Shown here one piece after another: positions 38,898 through 52,409 of a stretch of 64,000 nt of DNA; within the stretch, counting starts at the first letter, position 1; every line of letters starts with the position of its first letter. This DNA is from Collybia mongolica (taxonomy: Eukaryota > Basidiomycota > Agaricomycetes > Agaricales > Clitocybaceae). The position numbers and the translations under genes are program-made. The notes under the pieces are model-generated. The model was not told where the DNA came from. It saw only the letters and a program-made list of their open reading frames with translations, and did no database searches. The DNA is taken from assembly GCA_013420905.1 (NCBI GenBank), contig JAAXNY010000010.1, positions 1,922,001 to 1,986,000 of the forward strand, read 5' to 3'.

Positions 38898-40259
38898 AGA
38901 CGAGTTCGCTCCGTTCTCCTTCGCACGAGACAAGCGACATCACTTGGGTGATCTTTGTAAACTATATTGGAGGGTTGCTATCCTCATTCTACGATGTTTT
39001 ATCACAACCGCCAGACAGTAAAGTTGTGACCCGCTCGACAAGCCTATGTATAGAAGATGGTCATCATAACCGAATCGCTGACATCTGTGGGATCTGTCCA
39101 CAACTTGCCATGTTGTGAGATCAATGAGAGCGACTTCATCTATTCCACTAGTATGTAGCCATCAACAAGGGGGGCGATGGCAGCGATGAAATTATATCCG
39201 GGGTGGATTGTGACGAACACGTTTATACCGCACAAATCATGAAGTACGTCTAATGCGATGACTATATATCGTATTATGAGCTGCCGAACCCTTGGGTGTA
39301 AGACAAATGTACACATCAAAGCGCATTGATGGATATCCCAAAAAGGCAAGAGTACATCCATGTTAGGAAAAAGGTCAACGGTTGTTAGTCAGTGAACGAT
39401 TTATTGATATCCGGAAACGAGTACGCGTGCTCAGAAAGGAGGAAACCCGTGGGTACTACTCCTCTGTGCGGTCCTTTCTATATAGCTCCCTTCGAGGGCA
39501 CTATCACAGGAAAGCCCTCTTGAGCGTTTCTCTTCATAATACCAGGCAACTTATTTACAGAGGTTCCAGAGGAATGGGGAACCTTCTTCGTTTGGGTTGT
39601 ACAAACAGAACAAGGAACAATTGTCACCGTTGTAATGACTTTAAGACCCCGGAAGTGTTGAAGATAGCTCGCCATGCGTCCTAGAGACGCCTTATGTCAT
39701 GACTACCATGTTGGTTGCTCTCGTTCATTCCCAAGTTCATGCTCGACAAAACTCGGGCGAGACCTGTATACTTAAGCGATCTTAGGTGGGTTAGACAGAA
39801 CGGTGACTTTGGGATGAGGCCGGAGTAAGGTATATGGTGCAAATCAAGTTTGGAGTGGTTCAGAGGTTTGCATGGCTCAGCGTCGAACGTTGAGTGATTG
39901 CCCGCCTCTGCCTAGGACTAAGATCTGTGGGATCAGTGCTTGAAAATATACACTTTTAGTTGCCAGTATTATTTGACAGGGCGATAAGTGGAACGGATTT
40001 GTTACATTCTCCCCAATCATGACAATTGTAGCGTCGCGTGTTGTGTACAAAATAAAGGGAACCTAAGAGAAGAAAATGTGACGGAACATGCTACAGAGGA
40101 ATGCAGAAACCTAACACCCGATGTTCTTGCCCTAAATCTGTCATACATAAATGTTCGTAAGCTACATTGTTTGCGATCCTAATGACTGCACTTTATCGAT
40201 TCGGGGTTTGATGGTACATTCGTAGGGTACAGGTTGTCTGGATGCAAAAACATCGGCTT
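38898..40259. other. Intergenic region between HINT and the P450 gene (convergent)
   Basis: 1,362 bp with no supported gene. A 73-codon minus-strand frame at 39140-39361 is hydrophobic but matches nothing I know. Confidence 0.5.
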
Positions 40260-42246
40260 TTAGATCCAAAACGTTTGTAGAAACCTGTATACGCACGCGA
40301 CTAAACCAGGAGAAAATTCTGGGACTGGGGTAAATTCATTCCCATCGGAGTCTGTTGCCTTCGAGATGTCGAGAGTGGCGAGGATTGTTGTTATTGCAAT
40401 CCATAAATTCGCATCTGCAAAATAACGGCCAGGACACACCCTGAAACGTGACATATGTTAGTCAGCACGTACCGATTCAATTGAATTAACGAACCTACGG
40501 CCCCACCCATACACAGCAGATGGATGAGGTTCACCATTCCCCTTAGGCTTTGGTAAATACCGGTTGGGGTAGAAATTGAATGGGTCTTCGTAGATGTCAT
40601 CGTCAAGAGTCATACCCCTACATTGATGATCGGGAACGGATTGCAGATATTTCACGGAACATATTTACCTCGAATTGGCGAAGATCAGCGAACCTTTTGG
40701 TATGAACATCCCTTTATAATAGTCATCCGCAAGGGAGCGGTGCGGCAAGCCTGATGGACGATATCAACGATATTATTGGGGTAAGCATGATAAGCACGGA
40801 CCAAGGGGAGTTGCCTGATGCCACCTTAATTAAAAGCAGTAAGATCAGATACGACGGAATAAACCTGAGTGCATACTATACCTGAGCGTTTCCTGTAAAA
40901 GACACTCGGTATACGGGAGGAATGGCCGATCTGAAAATTCTGGCAGACGGTCTGAACCGATAACCATGTCAATTTCAGCCTGGGCCTTAGTTTGACACGC
41001 TGGATATAGGATCATCGACAGAAAAAAGATCGACAACGACGCCCAGGTCTGGATTACGAGGGTGAGTGAGATTGAGACATGGGGTACGCCGTTACACACT
41101 GACCGAGTCAGTACCGGCAACGTGCAGAATCGCTGCTGCCCCCTGAATGTCTTGTATAGTTAAGCCACCCTCCTCTTGTTCGAGCTTCTCCAACAGGCTT
41201 CTTACAAACGAGGGTGGTGCATCACCTTTCGCCTAGGATAAATTTCAGGACTGTGAATTCGATAGGTAATATTTTTCGATACCATCTGTTCCTGAACATT
41301 TTGTACCGGCACTTCAAATAGCTTTCTGACCCTGTACCGGTTGTTGCGTGCGAAGTTGGCATAATAGGTACCAGGGAACCATGAAGGGAAATGTTGTACT
41401 GTAAGACCGTGAGTGGTAGTGATGGTGTGGCGGTTTAAAGGCCACTAACACGCAGGAAAAGTGTCAACCAATGTGCTTCCAGGTGTTCCCGTCTCAAAAA
41501 GGGCAAGGCTGGCGTCTCTTGCGACACTGAGGTACCAATCCTTGTTGGATGTAATTCTATGTCCATACGCAATTTCAATGATTACACTCATAGAAAACCT
41601 GTTCAGTTTTTAGGTTTCCTCATCATGGGAGAAGGAGCGAAGCTAACCGTCCAAGTAATTCATCTCGGTCTGTGGGATCTGATATCAGGTTTTTCACGAG
41701 AGCGCGCGCCTCTCGTGTTTGAATTGGTTCATATGTTTTACAATAACCTCGGTTTAGATGCTGGTGCAGAATTTTTCGATGCAAGTTAAACTGCTTTCCA
41801 TATGGTAGCATGGTAAGACTGGGCATCCAGCCCATCCTATAGGAAAGTTTATATTATGACGACTACAAAGAGGAAATGGGGGCATACAATTCGAATACTA
41901 GAAAGCGTGGCCTGTCGCTGTATATCTGGCTTCGCTTTTCAAGCAATTCTGTAGCAGCTCGAACACTGTTCAGGACGATCAAGGATTTCCCAAGGATGTT
42001 GAGATGAATGACGTCCCCTGTTTGAGATTAACAGCCAGAATTAATCGCATGAAACTCCTTACCATATTGCTTCCCCCATTGATAATAGGCCACCTCTTGA
42101 TTTAGGCGAGGGATGACTAGTAGATGACCGAGGAGTGGGTTTGCAGGTGGCCCAGGTGGAAGGTGGCGGTTTGAGTTTCGACGCTTCAAGAATTTGAAGA
42201 AGACCCAAACGAGTGAGAGGCCTATGGCAAAGGCTAGTAAGGTCAT
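40260..42246 (-). CDS. Cytochrome P450 monooxygenase (E-class, group I; O-methylsterigmatocystin oxidoreductase-like)
   Basis: Membrane-bound heme monooxygenase. N-terminal anchor MTLLAFAIGLSLVWVFFKFLKRRN (start 42246), then the proline hinge HLPPGPPANPLLGHL. Blocks follow in order: DVIHLNILGKSLIVLNS, SDRPRFLVFEL, MGWMPSLTMLPYGKQFNLHR, MSVIIEIAYGH, I-helix HVAGTDS, K-helix ETLRW, HRSLADDYYKGMFIPKG, MTLDDDIYEDPFNFYPNRYL and the heme loop YGWGRRVCPGRYFADA with its Cys. The heme loop is completed across a 50-nt intron. About 11 exons; apparent stops near 40830 and 40780 fall in introns, so the gene looks intact. An upstream Met (42303) would add a non-membrane leader and is less likely. Fungal clan of the CYP620/CYP5144-like type; substrate unknown. 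Confidence 0.9.
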
Positions 42247-42803
42247 TTTTGAGTGTTGAGTATTGCATATTAACTTGATTGTATGGGTAATTATATGAAT
42301 CAATATTCAGCGTCCGAGACCCTGATCCAGTCGTCGTGGTGCCTTGTCATCGATCTTGGCATGACATGCGCATCTTGGAAATATCATATCGAATATGAAA
42401 TTTTGAATGACCTTATGTTCATATGTTTAGAGTGAACGACCCTGTAGCTTATGTGTAGCCATATAAAATAAGGCTCGCCGTAGCGAGTCGCGGTGACCAG
42501 TTTGGGTGAAATTGTTCTAGAGATACGACTGATTGCTGATTGTTTGTGTCATTTCCCACCGCATGTCATCATAGCAGGGGAAGATGAGGCTGCATTTGAT
42601 CAATTACGGCCGCAGCCGTTTAAAATTCGTTCCTGTTTTTTTTTTATCACGATGTGGTGGTTAACGCGACTCGGACATGGTGGGAGGGGGTAAAAGCTGA
42701 CAGTTCTGACTTGGCCCGATTACATAAGTCATTGGAAACGAGACCGCGATATGCAAATAATCGGCAGCCTTCATCTGGCGAACCGACTACCGTCTGGCCA
42801 AGA
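42247..42803. other. Divergent intergenic region
   Basis: 557 bp between the P450 (-) and RPAP1 (+) starts. An upstream in-frame Met at 42654 would extend RPAP1 by 50 residues without conserved content. Confidence 0.5.
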
Positions 42804-45800
42804 ATGTCGAAAAATAACCCTTCGTTAGTTGGTTCCGTATTCGAGCGAAAAGCGACAACGTCCTTTACTCCACCCCTGGTGTCCGGTTCGGGGAAAACAG
42901 GCTTTCCAGCTGTTCAGCATCGTTCTAAAAGCGCGTTCGCTCGCAACAGGGATGAAATCCGAAAACCAGGATATGTTAGATCCCAAGATGGACCCCCTAA
43001 GATCCAGAGCGACTCGAGGCCCGCGCCTGTCGACCCTGATCAGTGGCGACAACAGATGAGTCGTGAAAATGAGCAACGTGTTGAAGGGATGACTGAGGAA
43101 GAAAGAGAGGAAGAGAGGCGAGCGATTATGGAACGGTTTGGTGTTGGTGTCGGTGATTTGTTAAAACGTGTCAGGAACGCCAGGATGAAGCAGGCACAAG
43201 GAATTTCTGGTTCTGATGAAATCACCACACAAGACGTCCCCAGGTCTCTGAAGGAAGGTTCGCAGCAAGTGGTACTTTCACTTACCCTTTCTCATTCTTT
43301 GCAGTTCCAATCACACCTGCAGAGGATTTCAATACTCTTGCCTCGTCAAAAAACAGATGTAAGTCCTTATAGGCTTCTCTTTTAATTTTTCTTTTGTTAC
43401 TTGGGTAGGGTCTGATTGACCTACGGTTTCATTTCTGATTGCCTTTTTCTGGTATGTTTAGTGTCTCCACCACCTGCCCTGTCAACCAGCAGCACACGAC
43501 CATCTAGCCGAGCAGATCGGCGACTTCGTTTCGCAGAGCTTGCCCCGCAGGACGTACACGTTTACGACTCGGCACCTCCGTCGCCACGTAGGAAACCATT
43601 GGCGTTACCCCCTCCAATTGATGATGGATCCTCCGTATCCCTTGGTCAATGGAAAGGTACTGTGAAGCCCCACGAGGCCTTATCTGGAGACAAAGATATT
43701 GAGCCAGAAGAAGGCACCGCAGAATACATACGTCGTCGCTATTTCCCGGATGCTCCCGCCAACGATCCGAACCTCGCTTGGATGGAACTATCCTCATCGT
43801 CCGAATCTGACACGGGAGCATCAGCTCTCCGTTTTGATCTTACTGGGAGGCCGGTACCACACGCGCTGTCCTCAAGTCTCCCATCCCATCTTGGACTTCA
43901 TCATCATGCTGACGGTGAACGTGCTGGATATACTCTTGATGACATCTTCCTACTCTCGCGGTCCAGTGTTCCTGCGCAGAGAGCAACGATGCTTGGGGTT
44001 CTGGCGCGAATTACTCAAAGAGTTTCGAATGTGAAGGCAGACGATGCGGATAAGTTGGACGAATTCGCTGGTCAGGAAGAAGAATTGCGAAAACGAATTG
44101 TTGGGGCAGGGCTTGAAGCTATGTCGGGACGAGGGAGTGTGGGCGCTCGAGCCATCGAAGTTGTATGGCAATGCATCGTGGGCTGGGATCAGGATGTTAC
44201 AAGTATCGAAAACGTGGAGTTAGAAGTTCCTGGTGATGCTGCGATTAGCTCGTTGCCGCTTGAATTTCTACTCCCACTAATCAGTACCACGTTCGTTCAA
44301 GGGGGGGTGGCAGGGGAAACCTCGACCCAGCTCCTAGAAATTCTCCATCGATTGGCGCAGCAAAGCAACAATGTAGCAGAATCCATAATCATGAGCCCTG
44401 AACTTGTTTCAAGCGTGATACAGACGTTCCTCCTGACCCCAATTCCTCCAACGGATTCTTCCTTCCATCCAAACCCTTTGGCTCTGGAGTTTCTCATCGT
44501 CCTGGCAAAGTCTTCACGGTCGAGTGCCAAAATTCTAACAGAACCTGCAGATGCACTTCTTCGTTTTATCACAATGTTACCGCCGTCTTCACCATATCCA
44601 ATACCTCTTGCTACGTCACTTCTCACTTCTACTTTGCGTCTTTACACCACCCTCGCTTCTTATGGCCTATATTCTCATGTCGCCAGTACGGCAATGTCGC
44701 ACTTCGCCGAACTGGGTCATTATATTATTGCGAACGTCCCTCAATCACGGAGGTTGATAGTTGCGTGGTTGGACCTACTCAGTGCATGGATGGTGTGCGC
44801 GATTGATCCTCACCGAACCACACCTAGCCATGACATCCTTTGGAGTCAAATCGCTGGCTGGGGTTGGAACACCGACGCCGAGGAATTAGAGGGGAGACTC
44901 AATACCGATAATATTGACTGGGACGTCTGGGCAGGAACGTGGCAAGTTAGGACCGCTTGGTTAGAAGGTGCAAGGGTTAACGGTGTGCGAGGCGGGTCGG
45001 GGGAAAGGCAGGAATGTATTCAAGGGATCAGCGCAGGTTTTGAGAATGGCAAGGCAAAAATCGTTGTTCTTGGGATTCTCAATGCAATAACACAGGAGCT
45101 CTCACATCTTGGGATCGCTCCAATCCACAGGAATGACATCTCTCAACTCAAAGCCTTGGCCCGTCTCTGCGGTGTATTGACGCAGGCGATTAGGTTGTGG
45201 CTGGCTTGCCTCCCGTCACTTGTAGATGGCCCACTCCATTCTCCTCCTTTTCCACTCCCGTTTTCCCGTATATCAGAGCTATGCGCCAGGTTGATCACCC
45301 ACCCCGTATGGGGATTGGTTGCACAGGCCGAAGCGGCTCCTCATCTCTACGTTTTTTGCCGACCCCTTTCAATGCTGCTCTCCTCTTATCTTCGGCTCTC
45401 CTACCGACTTCCAGGCATATCCCAAGATTTATGGATGGCACAAGCTTTGTCAATTCTTTCTAAGCTCCTTCCTGGAGAAGAAGAATCGGCGCAGCAGATC
45501 GTGGATGATTTAGTAGGTCTAATTACCGTCGACTGGACGGCATCAAGGGGCATGGGGGTCCCTCAAATTATTTGGGATCGAGGGGGCATGGCAACAATCA
45601 AACCTTTCTTAACGCATGCTGTGCGTCCTCGAGCGGATGTTTACCTTGGCCCGTCTTGTTCAACACCTCAATCTATCATGCTTGCCACCACCCAACGTTT
45701 ACCGCCGGCGGTAGCCATGCGTAAATTTGGACTGCCCCTCAGAAATGATTGGACATTCGCACCACTTGCAGATCTGCTACGATCTGGAAGTGCGGTAGTC

Positions 45801-46733
45801 TTCAAGACTTTGCCGGTGACTTGGGATGCTTCTGAAGTCGAATTAACGCGTGTCGTCCTACTCCTCACCAAGATCTCGAGAGAATTACTGCAACGATATT
45901 CTTTGAAGGACTTCTTACTGACTCGAGAGGAGGCTGTGTTTGGCTGCATGAAGGTATTTATGCTCGAACATGGACAACCTCAGAACGACTCTGCAGGAGA
46001 AGTATTCCGAGACGGGATCGTTGGACAGTTTATGAATGATCTTCTGCACACGTACACTATTGGAGGAGCGGGTGCTCGTTTACCATCTACCCCTGTGGTC
46101 CCACCTGCAAGTCGTGGCAACTTGGAAGAAGTTTCGGTACAATTTCTTGGGAAAACCCCTTTCTACCAATATTACACCGATTTCGTGGCCTTGTATGATT
46201 CAATATCGTTCTCTGACCCACTTTTTGCTCGACTGCTCCTCCCACCAACATCGATGAAGTATGCTCCTGATTACCGGAAACATCTTTGGAATGACTTCAG
46301 GCATGTTCTAAAAACCATCAGAACGCCTGTTAATCAGGTCATCTCGGAGGACATCAGAGAATACCTCTGGCCAATTGAGGTGGACCCCCAGATGATTGGC
46401 CTTTATCTTCGCTCCCTCTTGAAAGACGCCCTTGACGGTTTTATTCGATTGGTGGCCTTCCATCACATTACATCTAGCATCTGGCCGGATCTCAATAAAA
46501 ATAATTGGGACGAAGTTAGGGCCAATAAATTGCTAAATGCCGTTGCCGAGCAGGGCGGGATGAATCTAGTGAGGGAAGTTGTCCAGTATCATCAACATGG
46601 TCAAGAATCGTTGCCTTTGCTCCCGCCTCTGTGTTTCGAAGGAATGGTACGCGAAACGAAAGCCGCTCGGATTGAATGGATTGATCGTTGGGGCTTGTCC
46701 AGAAACTTGCGTGGCTTGCTTGACGAGATATAG
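42804..46733 (+). CDS. RBA50: RNA polymerase II-associated protein 1 (RPAP1/RBA50)
   Basis: Factor for assembly and nuclear import of RNA polymerase II. Three exons, 42804-43257, 43305-43358 and 43462-46733, add up in frame to 1,259 residues. The N-terminal RPAP1_N-type region is seen in DPDQWRQQMSRENEQRVEGM followed by TEEEREEERRAIMERFG. The RPAP1_C-type block includes RADRRLRFAELAPQDVHVYD, WKGTVKPHEALSG, YIRRRYFPDAPANDPNLAWM and LRFDLTGRPV. The rest is a long alpha-helical, HEAT-like region starting YTLDDIFLLSRSSVPAQRAT, ending with PDYRKHLWNDFRHVLKTIRT and a Trp-rich tail. The first donor is GTTCGC. The 3.3 kb third exon is exceptional in this intron-dense window. Confidence 0.9.
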
Positions 46734-47120
46734 GTGTCTAGATCTATTGACTAACATCCATTAAAACGGTTATAATTTATACAACAAATAATATAGACAT
46801 TGTAGAGTACATAATAAGCTCTATAGATCTTCAGTCAGAAAACGTCGTGTGTAGATATCCAGAAGTCACAAACGGTGACCCCTGCAGTTAGTTCTATCAG
46901 TCTCTAAGTACTTCGGATCATGGATGATGATAGCCAGGGGATCGATGACTATGATTAGACTTGTTAGAATCATCACGCAATCGATTTCACACCTGACTCG
47001 AGGATTATTGATTATACATCGATGTTTCAACATCCTTCTAGGCTATTTGGAGCACAAGGGAGCTTGGAATCTGGCAGCTAAATCGACAAGTACTCTTGAA
47101 GAGACAAAGGTACACAATAA
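46734..47120. other. Intergenic region
   Basis: 387 bp between two plus-strand genes, with AT-rich RPAP1 3' flank and no supported gene. Confidence 0.5.
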
Positions 47121-48901
<1,781 letters not shown>

Positions 48902-49242
48902 ACAGGTATGATTCAAGTGCCCTCTGTTCAAATACCTATCTAATTTCTAAAGACAAAGGAATGTAAATAGGCTGCACAGCACCAAGAAATCTAATCATAC
49001 TTGAATCTTTTAACACCCTTTTTAGAACGGCGAGATAAAAGAGGCTCAGTATACTAGCGCGCTAATTTGACCACCTACTTGCAACAGACATCGGGAAAAT
49101 ATATTGCTCGTGGCGTACACCCCACTCAATGTCCTGGAACATCGCCGATAAATATCCTTGCGCCGATATTTTTCCACCGACCCTTGGGTTAGATAATACG
49201 ACTACTTATATGCAATGTAGTGGCAAAAAATCGTCCATCGCC
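48902..49242. other. Intergenic region
   Basis: 341 bp before the GH131 gene. An AT-rich patch (aaatatattg, about 49097-49106) may be promoter sequence. An in-frame Met at 49129 would add 38 residues before the signal peptide and is rejected as start. Confidence 0.45.
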
Positions 49243-50349
49243 ATGGTCTCCCTATTGTCTTTATTGTCATGCGCATCGGTCGTGCTGGGAGGATCCATCA
49301 TTTACGACGGGCGTGCCCCTTTTACATTGACCAATGCCGCATTAGACACCTCGTCAGACGCATACCTAACGTGAGCTCATACCCTTCAAAAACAACGCGC
49401 GCTGAGATATTTTTAGAGGCGTCAAAGGCAGTGAAAGCGCTTCATACGTGGGTGCTGGCACCGAGAATCACAATAAATACTCATATTTTCCAGTACTCAA
49501 CACTCCTTGGTCACTCTTCGTTCCCAACTCCACTCTGGAACAAGAAGCTCTTTCCCTTTCTCCCAATTGCCACAGTCCCTACCGAGCAAGTGATAGCCAT
49601 ATCAATTGACAATAGCTCCGTTTTCGCACCTGGCGGAGGAAACCACCAATACGGCTTCCGTCGCACTGAACTCATTGTCCAGAAGAACGGAAGCCATACG
49701 GCTTTGAATGCCGAGATGGAAGTTGGAGTCACTCTTTTCCATTTTTCGATGAAATTGGATCCACATAAATCGCTGAACTACAGCCATGAGTATCAGGTGG
49801 TGTTCATCGAGCCTAACGATGGGTCACACGTGTTTGGAATTCAACTTGGTTGAGCGATTTGCTTACCTGCTATGATGGTGGCTGACATACATCTCGAATA
49901 GGTTCCCCGTTTACGAACCCAACAGGCCCCCTACCATCTAAAGATGCCCACTCATTCAAAGTGCTTGACCATGCCTTAAACGTGCTCTTCAGCGCCCCGT
50001 TTTCTCCTAAAACCTGGCACAATTTCGCACTTCAAGTTGACTGGGACCTCCAAACGCTCCGGGTCTTCTATTCAAAGAACAGCGTCCCCCTTCGATCCGT
50101 AACGAAGGTTCTACCAAACCCAACCACAGCAGCCGGATCAGCGGGTCAAGGCGACTTCCACTTTGGAATCCTGAAGGTGAGTGGTAGGTTCATTCGAGCT
50201 GAAGCAGGTCAATACCCTTCCGCCCTTAGCTTCCCATTGTGGACAAGGCAGACTCGCCTGAAAACCAGGGTGATGTTGTACATTATGGTATACAAGAAGG
50301 GACGACGGAAGGTCTTCTATACTCGGGAGTTTTTGTCAAACGTCCTTGA
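49243..50349 (+). CDS. Secreted glucanase of glycoside hydrolase family 131
   Basis: Extracellular beta-glucanase; GH131 enzymes from mushrooms act on beta-1,3/1,6- and beta-1,4-glucans. The start at 49243 gives a signal peptide (MVSLLSLLSCASVVLGGS), then IIYDGRAPFTLTNAALD. After two introns the hallmark run appears: STLLGHSSFPTPLWNKK, VIAISIDNSSVFAPGGGNHQ, YGFRRTELIV, FHFSMKLDPHKSLNYSHEYQ and VVFIEPNDGSHVFGIQLG. A fourth exon has SPFTNPTGPLPSKDAHSFKV, ALQVDWDLQTLRVFYSKN and GQGDFHFGILK. The last exon (from about 50233) encodes DVVHYGIQEGTTEGLLYSGV and ends VKRP. The putative catalytic Glu in FRRTEL and His/Glu in the EYQVVF region are present. About 290 residues, no cellulose-binding module. 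Assignment rests on motif memory rather than a database match. Confidence 0.78.
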
Positions 50350-52409
50350 AACGACATACAAATGCGATTCATAAAAACGACTCCAATGACATAAATTCTC
50401 AGTTAGAAACAGCGAGGCTCGCCCGTTTTCACTTCGGGAGCTGGGAAGTGAATTTTATAAGGACAGTCAATCTATTTTCGAGGATACAATATGATCAACG
50501 TCCTAGAAAACATCTCCTATCCACCCTGAAGCAACTCGGACGTTGTTTCAATTATCTGATCAGTGCCCACTCATGGCTCTCTATTCCACTTCGCCTCCGA
50601 AGAACGACCTACCACACCTCGAACAAACCTCAAGTCCGTCTCCCTTCGTGCTGGACTCGAGCTTTGACATGACACGAGCCAACCTAATTATCATGAGATA
50701 CCCGTAAAGACCTACATTTTCACCGGCTTTGGACATTCCAGGGCGGCCATCAGAATAAGATAGCCAGTTTCAAGGCACTCTTGTTGCAACGCGAAGAGTC
50801 CATTTCATATACCGAGCTCGCTTAAAGCTTCTAGCCTGCTCGCTTCAAATATTCTTTTGCTTCCTTCAACCAGAAAGCGCAAAATGCTTCCCTTTGCAAG
50901 CCTCTTTAGAATGCCGACTATCGTGTACTTAATTCAGGATTCGCTCGGGGCCCCATCTTGTTGATCCAGCTTTTTATAAGTCTGTGACTACTGTGCAGAT
51001 ATTGAGGCTTTGGAAGAAGGTGGAGAAGAGATAAGAGGAGATCAACCCAAAAGTTAAATCCACAGCTGGCAGAACAAGATACTCACCAGCCTGCAGCTCA
51101 CATAGAACTCACTACTGTAGAAACTCATTCTAACGTTGAGGGATGATTCAACCAAAGTGTGGAAGACGATAATATGCTGCGGCGTGCCTTATATGGGTGT
51201 CAAGGAAGTTGATGCGCTGATTTTGTCTCCAGCTATATAGGGAGCAGCCGTGGCGCAGGGGACTTCGGGTGTAAGCCACTGTCGGCGTCGCGAAGCCGGA
51301 CCAGCAGCGATGCCGCAATGCCGAAGTGTAAAGTCACAATGCTACTTCTGCGAAATTTGCAATGCGTTTTCAATCCAACTTGATATCCGACCGAGCTAAG
51401 ATTTCCGTATTCCCTGATACACTGAAAAGTGCACTAGCCCGCAGCCTGCCGTCCAGAAGTGAAATATTCAACTTCATTTCGGTCTAATAAAAACTTACAC
51501 AAGCAATTTCTCGACTGGCAACAGAGAGCACTCCGTGTCGCTGCGCTTGTCTTGAAGAGAAAACTCAACCGAACTTAGAGAATCGATTATATGTACGAAC
51601 CGCCTCATCCGAGAAATTTGGCTTCCCCTCTCTCGCCTCGACGACATCTTCCTCCTTATATCGAGCGTGACTGGGTGGCGTTGCCGGCTTGTCCGTCCCA
51701 GCCAGGCTTGTCATCTTTCGCACAAGGCACGACCATCTCTGAAAAGAGCCCCGAGGAGGAATCCGATGATGGCCGCCTATGAACATGGGAACGTCTCTTT
51801 CAGCTCAAGAATGGTTGCGATCGATCGATGTAGCGTGCGCAGTATGACGAAAACAGTCAGCTGCGGTGTTAGGATGTGGCCTGTTCCACCGCTCGAGGTT
51901 TGATCGAAGATTAGAAGAAACTACTTCAAATACCATTACACATCCAGTACTGGAACAAAGGTGTGATGCGGACTTGAGTATTCCTGTATCCTGTATTGGT
52001 GTCAGTAGGTTTCCGTGCAATACGCGGTCCAAGCTGATGCTTCAGGATAACTACACCTCATTACACATGCTCTCCCTGATCTTCGTCCAGATGTCACAAG
52101 TCAGTGATAACGTTAATCAAACCTATCAATATGTCAGCTGATGGAGGCAAGACTCCTGCATCTTTCGCGGCTGGTCTACTGATTACTCGGATGCGGTACG
52201 AAAGTGGCTGAGATAGTCCCATCATACAAAGTTTACTGTATTTAAATGATTCGGCTCCACGGCCATGTCATATTGACAGCTGATAGCCAGCACCACCACT
52301 TAGAACCAGTGGAGTCGACCCAGCAAATATCCAGCTCTTATCGTATGTCTCTCAACTCATCTACAAGGACTACAGCTACCGCTCACAAAATATAGCAGCG
52401 TGAAGTACC
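50350..52409. other. Long intergenic region
   Basis: 2,060 bp with no supported gene. A Pro/Ser-rich 63-codon frame at 51591-51782 and its 73-codon minus-strand partner have no recognisable features. No long repeat seen. Confidence 0.5.

Noticed and set aside
39140..39361. Hydrophobic 73-codon minus-strand frame
   Set aside because: Possible membrane helices, but no homology, start context or intron support; AT-rich intergenic DNA often yields such frames.
40760..40850. In-frame stops in the P450 gene suggesting a pseudogene
   Set aside because: They fall in two introns (donors GTATAG and GTCCGT) whose removal gives the continuous ETLRWHQATPLGLPHRSLADD.
51565..51786. Overlapping 63- and 73-codon frames on opposite strands
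   Set aside because: Both are low-complexity without recognisable features; neither strand is favoured.
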